From IMG/VR virus record IMGVR_UViG_3300015368_000213, positions 61,710-125,709 of that record: DNA of 64,000 nucleotides; one strand, 5' to 3'. Position 1 is the first letter of the stretch. Each line of letters begins with the position of its first letter. The notes beneath the pieces are model-generated. The model was not told the DNA's origin and did no database searches. It saw only the letters and a list, made by a program, of their open reading frames with translations. The translations under genes and the position numbers were made by a program. Below are positions 25,015 through 32,928 of this stretch, in pieces. Origin of the DNA: a virus.

Positions 25015-26433
25015 TTATTTATTACTTTTTGGTGTTTGAAAGCCATGTTTAGCAAAATCAAAGGGTTGATTCCTTGGTAGATCAGCTGTTCCTGCTCTGC
25101 TATTGATAGCTTCTACTTCATCATCACCTAATAATCTATTGACTTTCATTGAACCAGATATCAACCAATTACCAGTCATGTTTGGATTTGTTTTATATCT
25201 ATAATGACCACCAAATGGTATTTGATCCGTCACGGCAGCAGTGCTTGCTATGATCTTTCCATTCTTATCTTTTCTCGCATTGGAATTAGCAACAGATTGC
25301 CAATCAACGTCAGCAGGAACTTCTACTTCTGCCCACACATGATGTGGTTCTCTTGTATCTGGTGGTAATGATCTATCACCATGAGATTTTCCGCCTATAT
25401 GATGTGCTATTGGCAGATCTCCACTGTGCCAACCGGGGCGATATGCCAAATCACCAATTTTAGATTTTACTTTATTAGGTGATTTGCCTCTCTCACCACT
25501 TGATGCATTTATCCATTTTCCCATTTCAACTGGGCTATTTGCATCAACGTATAATGGATATATTTTCCCTTGATGTTGTGCACCTTTCTTTACTTGAAAT
25601 AGTTTATACGCAGTTACTGTTTTTTGTGGGATATTTCCAGCATCTGATGGCTGAATATCTTCATTTATAAAGTGACCATCGAATTCTTCATTGTGTATCT
25701 CTGTTCCTACAACTGCACCAATACCTTCATGCGCAGTATATGGTACAGAAAATGCTAATCCGAGTTTATCATTAGTATACAATGCAACACGTCTCCCATC
25801 AGGAAACTGTCTTATTGCTGTTCTCTTTAACACCAACATTGCTGGTGGTTGGAAATTACCATTGACAGATTCGCTAATCTGTTCTTTATCTGTTATTATG
25901 AATGATTCTTGTTGATTTGCTCTCTGATCCGTTCTTGCTTTTTTAGCAGCTGCATCCGCAGTTTGTTTGGCTGTCTTTTCTATATTTGTTAATATTTGAT
26001 TTGTTTGTGATTGTTGTCTTCTCTGTAGAGCAGTGAGTGTTCTAGCAACATTGACTGCTTTGTCTACTGGAATATCAGCACCCAAAAGAGGATCAGGGAA
26101 TCCTGTTGAATTTATGTCTCTTATCTGTGTCTGTTGTCTCGGATTCAATCTTGACACGGCACTTGCATATCGTATTGATGGATTTTTTTGCAAAGTGTCT
26201 GTTAGCTTCTCATACGCACTAACAGCAGAAGATGGACTGAATGACATATCCCCAGACGCAGCTCTAGTAGCTTGAGTCAATGCACTCATTTTTTGTGAGA
26301 GCGTATTATGTGCTTCACGTTTTTTGGCTAAAGCAGCTTGGCTCTTTGATACTATAGTTTGTTTGGCATCCTGATCATCCTGATCATTTTGGCTATATTC
26401 CAATAGTCTTTGTCTAAGAGTCTTTAACTTCAT
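25015..26433 (-). CDS. Polyvalent-type domain protein inserted in the prohead-core cassette
   Basis: A 472-residue protein between gp67 and the basic core protein. The first ~180 residues are helical, Gln/Ala/Lys-rich and coiled-coil-like, opening with MKLKTLRQRLLEYSQ, where LLE could be a gp21 cut. The C-terminal ~200 residues form a domain I recall from large polyvalent phage and plasmid proteins: YKLFQVKKG, PLYVDANSPVEMGKWI, KIGDLAYRPGWHSGDLP, HHVWAEVEVPADVDWQ, IPFGGHYRYKTNPNMTGNW, LISGSMKVNRLL and a final GTADLPR. The biochemical activity of that domain is not known to me. The gene overlaps the gp67 gene by 20 bases. Its position suggests it is packaged into the head (inference). Confidence 0.7.
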   Translation of the reverse strand: MKLKTLRQRLLEYSQNDQDDQDAKQTIVSKSQAALAKKREAHNTLSQKMSALTQATRAASGDMSFSPSSAVSAYEKLTDTLQKNPSIRYASAVSRLNPRQQTQIRDINSTGFPDPLLGADIPVDKAVNVARTLTALQRRQQSQTNQILTNIEKTAKQTADAAAKKARTDQRANQQESFIITDKEQISESVNGNFQPPAMLVLKRTAIRQFPDGRRVALYTNDKLGLAFSVPYTAHEGIGAVVGTEIHNEEFDGHFINEDIQPSDAGNIPQKTVTAYKLFQVKKGAQHQGKIYPLYVDANSPVEMGKWINASSGERGKSPNKVKSKIGDLAYRPGWHSGDLPIAHHIGGKSHGDRSLPPDTREPHHVWAEVEVPADVDWQSVANSNARKDKNGKIIASTAAVTDQIPFGGHYRYKTNPNMTGNWLISGSMKVNRLLGDDEVEAINSRAGTADLPRNQPFDFAKHGFQTPKSNK

Positions 26434-26596
26434 GTGTTGGTTCTTCTGTTGATGGCATTAGTAATGTTGATGCAACTTCCACTTTCTTAGCTTCAAGCGC
26501 GTCACCTACTTTGCCAGCAATAGCAGATTCTATTCCAGATTGGAAAGTATCTCTATCTCCTGCTAAAGCTGCGCGTACTGTATCTATCATAGTCAT
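26414..26596 (-). CDS. 67: Prohead core protein gp67
   Basis: A 60-residue protein matching the helical N-terminal part of T4 gp67: IDTVRAALAGDRDTFQSGIESAIAGK, then LEAKKVEVASTLL (T4: IKEEKIAIARNFL). It lacks the long acidic tail of the T4 protein. I place the start at the ATG at 26596 because GGAG precedes it by six bases and the late-promoter-like site is then 24 bases upstream; an ATG at 26611 would add five residues and lie too close to that promoter. It follows gp20, as in T4. Confidence 0.78.
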   Translation of the reverse strand: MTMIDTVRAALAGDRDTFQSGIESAIAGKVGDALEAKKVEVASTLLMPSTEEPTHEVKDS

Positions 26597-26619
26597 ATTA
26601 TTCTCCGACATATATTAAA

Positions 26620-26627
26620 TATTTAGT
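26620..26627 (-). promoter_or_regulatory. Late-promoter-like ACTAAATA before gp67
   Basis: The minus strand reads ACTAAATA, overlapping the gp20 stop codon and lying 24 bases before the preferred gp67 start at 26596. Confidence 0.55.
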
Positions 26628-28180
26628 CATTGTTGATCTGGTGGGGTAATTCCCAATTTCTTCATCATCTTCAATTGTTCAGCTTGCTGTTCAATTGCGG
26701 CAATCTGATCCTCTTGAATTTGCTCATCCACCTTTTCTTGCTCATCTTCATCCATTCTTATTATGTTCTTTTTCACCCATTCATTAGAGTAATACATACC
26801 AACATATGGAGTGATCGTCTGTAACAGAGTTAATCTTTGTGTCAATAGTTCTGCTTCTTTTAATTCCGTGAAATTATTATCTTTCAGGAAGTTATAATGG
26901 ATGTTCTCTCTAAGTTCTTTCCATTCATCAATCGAACAGATTCCTTTTAGAGCAAGTTGCCTCTGCATTAATTCATCAAATAATGTAGAGAATTTAGCGC
27001 GTAATCTATCAACAAATTTTGTGAATTTTAATTCGTCTCTGGTGATTTCTGTAGTTCTACCTAACATGAATCCCTGACCCTGATCCAATCGTGTAACAGG
27101 AACATTTAATGACTTGTTTAGTTTCATTTCAAAATATTTAACGTCGGCCAATTCACCGAGATTTTCTCCAGCAGGTAGAGTAGTGATTTCTGTAGATTTA
27201 CCCTCACCTCTTCGTGGAATCCAGAAATCTTCCATCATAGATAAGAATTTCCTATCATCTTTCACTGTTCCTGTTGTCGGATCATATGTGACTTTATTTC
27301 TGAATTTTGTCATAATATCATTTAGATATTGCTCTGCCTTTACTTTTGGCATGTTAGCAACATCAATATAGAACACTCTTCGTTCTGGTGCTCTTGATAT
27401 TCGATATATCACTATAGCATCTTCAATCATTCTTAACTGATTGAGTGGTTTTATTGCTTTATGTAAGTATGATAGAACCATTGTACGCTTTGCGTCCATC
27501 AATCCAGAATTTACATTGACGATGGCATCAGTTGCAATTTTTATCCCTGCATCTGTTGGTGATGTAGTTATTGATTGTCCTTGTGTGGTGGCTTTATCAT
27601 TATAGATATAGAATTCTTGTGTGCCGCCAACGATATCAACACCAGTTCGTGGATCTTTTGTCTTTATGACAGATCGTATCTTTTTTACTTTTCTTGGGTC
27701 TAAGTATAGTAATTCCTGAATCCCTAATTTTGGCTGTGATTCGTCTATCAACACTTGATAGAATAATCTACCATCAATATACCATCTCTTGAAGATATCA
27801 TATCCATCATTTGAGAAGTTCAGAAGCTTTAGTATATTTGCAAATTCTATTCTGAATAATTCTTTAATATTATCTGGTTGCTCCAGATCATCCAATACAA
27901 TACTTACTGATTTACCTATATCATCATGTACAATTGATTCGTTTATAATATCATCTACTGCGGTTTCTATTTCTGGCTGCATAGCCATTTCGCGGTATCG
28001 TGTTATAAGATCATTTTCGTTTTTATATGACGCTTCTAGGTCAAGATATGTGCCGAAATAACCACCAGATGCTACATTAATAGCACCATCATCCGTTAAT
28101 GGTGCTGATAATTGGGGTTGTATTTGTTGTTCTTTGTCTTGCTGACGAACAATCTCGAAACCAAAGAGTGATATTGCCAT
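26627..28180 (-). CDS. 20: Portal vertex protein gp20
   Basis: A 517-residue portal that forms the DNA gate at one head vertex and binds the terminase and neck. It matches T4 gp20 in LITRYREMAMQPEIETAVDDIINE, the FKRWYIDGRLFYQVLIDE strand, the ELLYLDPRKVKKIR segment, the PERRVFYIDVANMPKVKAEQYL helix and the WIPRRGEGKSTEITTLPAG loop. T4 gp20 is 524 residues. A hairpin and GAGG ribosome binding site lie just upstream; gp19 precedes it and gp67 follows. Confidence 0.96.
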   Translation of the reverse strand: MAISLFGFEIVRQQDKEQQIQPQLSAPLTDDGAINVASGGYFGTYLDLEASYKNENDLITRYREMAMQPEIETAVDDIINESIVHDDIGKSVSIVLDDLEQPDNIKELFRIEFANILKLLNFSNDGYDIFKRWYIDGRLFYQVLIDESQPKLGIQELLYLDPRKVKKIRSVIKTKDPRTGVDIVGGTQEFYIYNDKATTQGQSITTSPTDAGIKIATDAIVNVNSGLMDAKRTMVLSYLHKAIKPLNQLRMIEDAIVIYRISRAPERRVFYIDVANMPKVKAEQYLNDIMTKFRNKVTYDPTTGTVKDDRKFLSMMEDFWIPRRGEGKSTEITTLPAGENLGELADVKYFEMKLNKSLNVPVTRLDQGQGFMLGRTTEITRDELKFTKFVDRLRAKFSTLFDELMQRQLALKGICSIDEWKELRENIHYNFLKDNNFTELKEAELLTQRLTLLQTITPYVGMYYSNEWVKKNIIRMDEDEQEKVDEQIQEDQIAAIEQQAEQLKMMKKLGITPPDQQ

Positions 28181-28209
28181 TATTTACCTCATAATTTAAT
28201 GTTGAATTG

Positions 28210-28238
28210 AATCAACATATAACGTATATATGTTGATT
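28210..28238. other. Perfect 12-bp hairpin between gp19 and gp20
   Basis: AATCAACATATA and TATATGTTGATT form a 12-bp stem around a 5-base loop. No T-run follows on the minus strand, so termination is doubtful. It may stabilise the gp19 mRNA end or reduce read-through into gp20; the role is inferred. The gap 28181-28249 holds nothing else. Confidence 0.6.
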
Positions 28239-28249
28239 ATAATCAACCT

Positions 28250-28762
28250 TTAACCAACGTCTGCTTGTTTCGTTGTCCAATACTGGTAAGCAAATGTAAC
28301 TTGATATTCTTCTACAGTATCATTTTGCCCCCAATCCAATTCTATTGGAGAAACGTCTGTTGGATACAATCCAACAAAGGTATACTGTTTCAATTTATCG
28401 CCCTGTTTACCATATTGAAGAACATCAGCATCAGTGAAATAATTTGCAGATAATGATGTTGCAATATTTGTTTGATGTGAATTTATTTCACCCATCCAGC
28501 CTTCTAATAGGTTGCGGACAAGGAAATCCTCATCATTTATTACTGTTACTGTCCATTCTGGGAATGTCCTGTTACCAGCAAGCTTGATTTCACGACCAAA
28601 GTAGTACACAGGAACAGTACCAAGAGTAGAACCAGGAAGTTGAGCAGATTTACAAGTAAAGCTGAATTTACTGGTAAGTCTTGATAAACTTACTTGGAAT
28701 AGATTAGGTCTTGCTCCGTCATACTGAAATTGACCTTGAAATTCTGATATATTAAATGGCAT
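28250..28762 (-). CDS. 19: Tail tube protein gp19
   Basis: The 170-residue subunit of the inner tail tube, which stacks as hexamers inside the gp18 sheath. T4 gp19 is 163 residues. The opening FNISEFQGQFQYDGARPNLF, the FSFTCKSAQLPGSTLG strand, VPVYYFGREIKLAGNRTFPEW, the DFLVRNLLEGWMGEINSH helix and VGLYPTDVSPIELDW are typical of the family in cyanophage-like T4 relatives. It follows gp18 by 40 bases with a late-promoter-like CATAAATA in the gap. Confidence 0.94.
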   Translation of the reverse strand: MPFNISEFQGQFQYDGARPNLFQVSLSRLTSKFSFTCKSAQLPGSTLGTVPVYYFGREIKLAGNRTFPEWTVTVINDEDFLVRNLLEGWMGEINSHQTNIATSLSANYFTDADVLQYGKQGDKLKQYTFVGLYPTDVSPIELDWGQNDTVEEYQVTFAYQYWTTKQADVG

Positions 28763-28786
28763 TTGTGTCTCCTAGAGATTCTGGTT

Positions 28787-28794
28787 TATTTATG
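28787..28794 (-). promoter_or_regulatory. Late-promoter-like CATAAATA before gp19
   Basis: The minus strand carries CATAAATA 25 bases before the gp19 start, differing from T4 TATAAATA by one base. Confidence 0.65.
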
Positions 28795-28802
28795 CTGTAG
28801 TA

Positions 28803-30560
28803 TTAAAACTTACCAACAACTTCATCGAAGCTTACACCAGTTCTAACAGCAACGAAATTCAATTGTATGAAATTGATACTTCTAGCTGGTTTGATATAAA
28901 TGTCACCAATAAACTCATTTCTATCAATGACTTCACCAGTGTTATTTGTTTCATCACATACAACCTTATAGTCATATATGCCACGACGACCCTTCACATC
29001 TCTCAAGAATGGTTCGACAATTGACACGAACTGTGCTCTTGTAAATTCATCATTGAATTCGAATAGGCTGGATCTTGCTGCTCTAGCAATAGCCTTTTCC
29101 AGCACAATGAACAATCTACGAACATTGATTCTGTCAAATGCCGATGGTCTTGCAAGTAATGTCTTGTCGCCATACAACATAACACCTTCTCCTGGGAAGG
29201 ATACAATTGGATTTATTCCGGTTTTGTATAGAGTGTCTCTATCTGTCTTATTTGGAACATAAGCAAGCTTAACGACATTCTTGATGTTACCACGAGTTAA
29301 ACCAGCAGGACTCCACCAAGGATCACGTTCAGCATCTGTACGAACACACAAGCCAGCAATATCACCATTTGATGGTATCCAACGATATACATCATTATAC
29401 TTGTCGTACTGGTATTTCCAAGAGCTGTCCATAACAGCATAACTTGAACTTCTTCCTAATCCATCACGATACGAAGCAACATCTGTTGCTGGTGTTGATG
29501 TTTGGCAATTTGCTAGTGGTGGTGAAATAAATGCAACACAATCCTTTCGTGTTTCTACGATATTATCTATAACGTAACGTTGAACATTAAGCATTCCTGT
29601 TTCTGTGGTATATCCCCCAGTAAGCACTAGTGATATATCAATTTCTTCTGCATTTACAAATTTGCTGTATGAATTTATAACATTTGCGGATATAGGATTA
29701 CCATCAGTACCTCTAACAAGATCAATACTTACGGCAGGATTAGCACCGTCAATGTTTATGAAAGATTTTCCAGCAGATGCCACAGTTCCCCATGCATTTG
29801 CACCAGCATTATTAACAGTATTTACTGTGTCTGGGTGTGCTGTAGAATATATATACTTTGATTTGTTATAAATTACATCTCTATAGTAGTTAGAATTACC
29901 AAATGAATCTTTAGCATTGATTGCCTTTGATACGAAACCAAATGTTTCTAATACAGTGTTCTGTGTTCCGGTGAATGCACCATCAGCGTCAACAACAACG
30001 ATGTGTAATTCGTCATTGGCTGCACCAACAGATGCGGCATAAGATGATGTTGCTGGTGCGCTTGAGAATAGCGTATTTCCTGTCCATGTAAGGAAATCGC
30101 CAGTATTTGCGCAAATATCTACTCTTAGTGAATTACCTTTAGCACCAGGATATCTAGCAGCCCAAGCACCAATTGTTGTATTGGTTCCTGTGTAGTAATT
30201 GTTAAAATATTCTTGATCATTTTTAATGGATGCATTAGCTGTCTGTGCTGGGTTTGAAACAGCAGTATTTGTAGAAGAACTACCTGCTCTCACAACTCGT
30301 AGGTCATTACCATACGACAAGAAATTTGCAGCTGTGAAAAATGATATCGCATTATTCGATGAATATGCGGTATTATCTGGTGAATTTGGTTTACCGAAAA
30401 ATTCAACTAGTTTATTTTCATTGGCAATCTGCACTGGGAAATCTATAGGCCCCCATGTGAATACGCCAGCGAATGCGCCAGTGGATGTCCCAACGGCAGG
30501 AACAACGGTTGTTAAGTCAATTTCAGATGTTACAACACCTGGAGATAGTTGAAAGCCCAT
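28803..30560 (-). CDS. 18: Contractile tail sheath protein gp18
   Basis: The 585-residue sheath subunit that contracts to drive the tube through the cell envelope. The start FQLSPGVVTSEIDLTTVVP, the GAFAGVFTWGP segment and the C-terminal core (INVRRLFIVLEKAIARAARS, FEFNDEFTRAQFVSIVEPFL, VKGRRGIYDYKVVCDETNNT) are the conserved sheath elements. T4 gp18 is 659 residues; the middle variable domain is shorter here. The gp17 C-half gene lies 65 bases upstream and gp19 follows. Confidence 0.96.
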   Translation of the reverse strand: MGFQLSPGVVTSEIDLTTVVPAVGTSTGAFAGVFTWGPIDFPVQIANENKLVEFFGKPNSPDNTAYSSNNAISFFTAANFLSYGNDLRVVRAGSSSTNTAVSNPAQTANASIKNDQEYFNNYYTGTNTTIGAWAARYPGAKGNSLRVDICANTGDFLTWTGNTLFSSAPATSSYAASVGAANDELHIVVVDADGAFTGTQNTVLETFGFVSKAINAKDSFGNSNYYRDVIYNKSKYIYSTAHPDTVNTVNNAGANAWGTVASAGKSFINIDGANPAVSIDLVRGTDGNPISANVINSYSKFVNAEEIDISLVLTGGYTTETGMLNVQRYVIDNIVETRKDCVAFISPPLANCQTSTPATDVASYRDGLGRSSSYAVMDSSWKYQYDKYNDVYRWIPSNGDIAGLCVRTDAERDPWWSPAGLTRGNIKNVVKLAYVPNKTDRDTLYKTGINPIVSFPGEGVMLYGDKTLLARPSAFDRINVRRLFIVLEKAIARAARSSLFEFNDEFTRAQFVSIVEPFLRDVKGRRGIYDYKVVCDETNNTGEVIDRNEFIGDIYIKPARSINFIQLNFVAVRTGVSFDEVVGKF

Positions 30561-30605
30561 GTTTTACGCTCCTATACAATGGAGATTAAGAATATCTACT
30601 TGTAT

Positions 30606-30613
30606 TATTTAGT
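30606..30613 (-). promoter_or_regulatory. Late-promoter-like ACTAAATA before gp18
   Basis: The minus strand carries ACTAAATA in the 65-base gap between the terminase C-half gene and gp18, 46 bases before the gp18 start. The spacing is longer than for the other copies. Confidence 0.5.
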
Positions 30614-30625
30614 TTTTTATGTTTT

Positions 30626-32041
30626 TTAAGAATTATCTACGACATTCCATATCACACCATCCTCAACATAGCCATCTAATCTTGGGTCTGATGATCCATC
30701 TATAAATATGGGAGAAGGTAATGATTCATCTTCAATTTGCTGCATTCTATCTCTATATAGCTTTTCTTTCATATTGACATTGGTTAATTCCGAGAAAAAT
30801 TGCTGGTTTGTGAGCCATGCAAATAAAACTAAACACATCACGGTATCATCATTGGAACCTTCCTCCGCCTCAAAACTATTATTTTTGGATATAAAGGTTG
30901 ATAGTTCTGCGATAGTATCAAAATCAGTTATCAATAATTTCTGATCTTCTATTAAGTTCTTTAGGATAGAGCATCCAAGGCGTTTAACGGATTTGGTTGT
31001 CCTGATCCCACGGAATGATTTATTACCATATCCCCACGTAACAGATATCTTTTTTTGTATTTCTACTGTGGATAATATGTTCTCATAATCATATTCATCA
31101 AATAATATATCAATCACTTGTTGCCCATTATCATTAATTTCACCCAGAACATATGCTTGATTATAATAATCACACATCTTCTTAATTACAGCAGGATATA
31201 CCATGGGACTCATTTCATTATCCCTGAAAGTAGCCACTAGTTTATATGGTATCTCTGTGCAGTCTATTAGACTTATTGCATGATAATCCAACCCCTTTCC
31301 TCTGGATGTATCCACAACAGCAACATAATTATGTCCTTTTACTGGATTTTCGTATATTTTTATTCCATTGTCTGATAAGTGTATTGGTTTGACGAATGCC
31401 AGAGACTTTAGTGCTCTTGCAGATATTAATGTGCCAACACTTCCCATGAATTCAACTTCAACTTCCTGTAGATATTGTTGTTCTCCCAATGCAGCTCTTT
31501 GTTCATCCGCCCATTTTTGGGTTCTGCCGGGCACATCACTCCAATGCACGGAAATAGGCGTAAACCCATTAATACCCTCAACTGCTTCTGTCCACCTCTT
31601 GTAGAAATGGTTCATACCACACGGGGTTGATGTGATAATAATCTTTGTCGTTTCACCAGATGATATTGTCGGATATACGGATGTAAAGAATTCATCTGCT
31701 AAATTAGTAGGCACGAATGCAAATTCATCAAGATATAGGCAGTTATGTGATACTATACCGTTAGAAACATATGAGTGTGTATCTTCGACATTTAGGAAAT
31801 CGTATACTGGCTCTGGATCGATTTCTGTTATTGATTTTATCTGTTTACCACCATATACATATTCGTCGGATTCCAAAAATCCTGCTTCAATATATTCTCC
31901 ATATGCATCCATTATAAGATGTTCTGGAGTACAACAAATACACTCTCCGCAGTAAAAATCTATTCTTATTAGTGTCTGTGGGATTCCTCTGGAGAGAATA
32001 CCATCAAATGATTTGAACCCTTGCTCTGTTAATATTTTCAT
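30626..32041 (-). CDS. 17: Split-intein C-half fused to the C-terminal part of terminase gp17
   Basis: A 471-residue protein. Residues 1-100 are the C-half of an atypically split intein: ILTEQGFKSFDGI, a block-B-like CCTPEHLIM, then YDFLNVEDTHSYVSNGIVSHN with the final Asn100. Cys101 is the first C-extein residue. From there it is terminase gp17: Walker B LYLDEFAFVP, the coupling segment IITSTPCG, then the nuclease domain with VAVVDTSRGKG, LGEINDNGQQV and a late acidic NDDTVMCLVLFAW. The start ATG overlaps the stop of the preceding half gene (ATGA). Protein trans-splicing with the other half would restore the packaging motor. The intein half resembles AceL-TerL, a known split terminase intein. 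Confidence 0.9.
   Translation of the reverse strand: MKILTEQGFKSFDGILSRGIPQTLIRIDFYCGECICCTPEHLIMDAYGEYIEAGFLESDEYVYGGKQIKSITEIDPEPVYDFLNVEDTHSYVSNGIVSHNCLYLDEFAFVPTNLADEFFTSVYPTISSGETTKIIITSTPCGMNHFYKRWTEAVEGINGFTPISVHWSDVPGRTQKWADEQRAALGEQQYLQEVEVEFMGSVGTLISARALKSLAFVKPIHLSDNGIKIYENPVKGHNYVAVVDTSRGKGLDYHAISLIDCTEIPYKLVATFRDNEMSPMVYPAVIKKMCDYYNQAYVLGEINDNGQQVIDILFDEYDYENILSTVEIQKKISVTWGYGNKSFRGIRTTKSVKRLGCSILKNLIEDQKLLITDFDTIAELSTFISKNNSFEAEEGSNDDTVMCLVLFAWLTNQQFFSELTNVNMKEKLYRDRMQQIEDESLPSPIFIDGSSDPRLDGYVEDGVIWNVVDNS
31742..32041 (-). other. Split intein C-fragment (100 residues)
   Basis: This is the coding region of IntC, ending with HN before Cys+1. It holds block B, F and G elements, so only block A is missing, which the partner fragment at 33048 supplies. 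A C-fragment of about 100 residues with a very short N-fragment is the atypical split known from AceL-TerL (25 plus 104). Confidence 0.85.
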
Positions 32042-32928
32042 TTTGGAGCAAACCCTCTAACCCAACCATCCGGAACATCTTCAGGTTTACACATCATTTT
32101 TTCTTTCGTTTCTGCGTTATAACAATATACAAATCCTTTATTGGATGCCTGTCTACCTTTTGCTGCTGCGCTCATTTTGTTTCTGGATTCCTCTGATCGA
32201 CGCATTCCTCTATGTTTTTCCGCAGTTTTTTCTATTTTTGTTGGGTTTTTGTTTATCTTATCTATATGTTCTTTAGTTTTCTTTTTACCTGATAATGATG
32301 TGGAAATCTTTTTCTTATGGTCTTCTGACTTCGGCACACCCAAAAATCTTTGTTTTGAAATTATTTTTTGGTTACGTCTTTGATCCAATATATTAGAAAA
32401 TTTTTCTTCTGCCATTTTTTGTTTCATTTCATTACAGAAATACACATCTTTGTCTGGATTTCCTGCTAGACTTATTATCTGATTCTTTGTTAATCCGGTT
32501 GCGCGTATAGCATCCACCATACTCAAATATGATTTTCCTTCTAACATGATACCATCACCAATATGCTGCCTTGTTGATTGCACCTCTGAAATCATTTTTT
32601 TGGTTGTGTCTGTGTGCTGCTTTCCATAGAATGGATTGTTTTCACCATACATAATTCTGACGTTTCCACCAATTGCAATATTATATGTATCTTCGCGGAG
32701 AGTGAATTCTTTGGTGACAATACTTGCCTCATATTTTTCCGCTTCTTCTTTACAATCAAACACACCTAATATTTTTTTATCGAATGCGCTTATACCGTAT
32801 TTTTCAATGGCAAGTTTGATTAATTTACCAGATCCCATATATCCATCATTTATATTATTTGTCTTATGGAAACCAACATATATTTTACCATTCTTGGTAT
32901 TTGTTATTTGGTAGACTGTGTATTTCAT
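32038..32928 (-). other. GIY-YIG homing endonuclease domain fused in frame to the intein N-fragment
   Basis: Residues 637-932 of the first gp17 half gene. The nuclease core reads VYQITNTKNGKIYVGFHKT, then GYMGSGKLI, a FDKKILGVF strand and the Glu-bearing helix (EEAEKYEASIV). NUMOD3-type DNA-binding repeats follow (GENNPFYGKQHTDTT), then an HTH-like IRATGLTKNQIISLAG and further basic repeats. Met637 (ATG at 32928) has a weak AGGGA ten bases upstream, so independent initiation is possible. A stop codon between intein fragment and endonuclease is absent. Confidence 0.85.
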
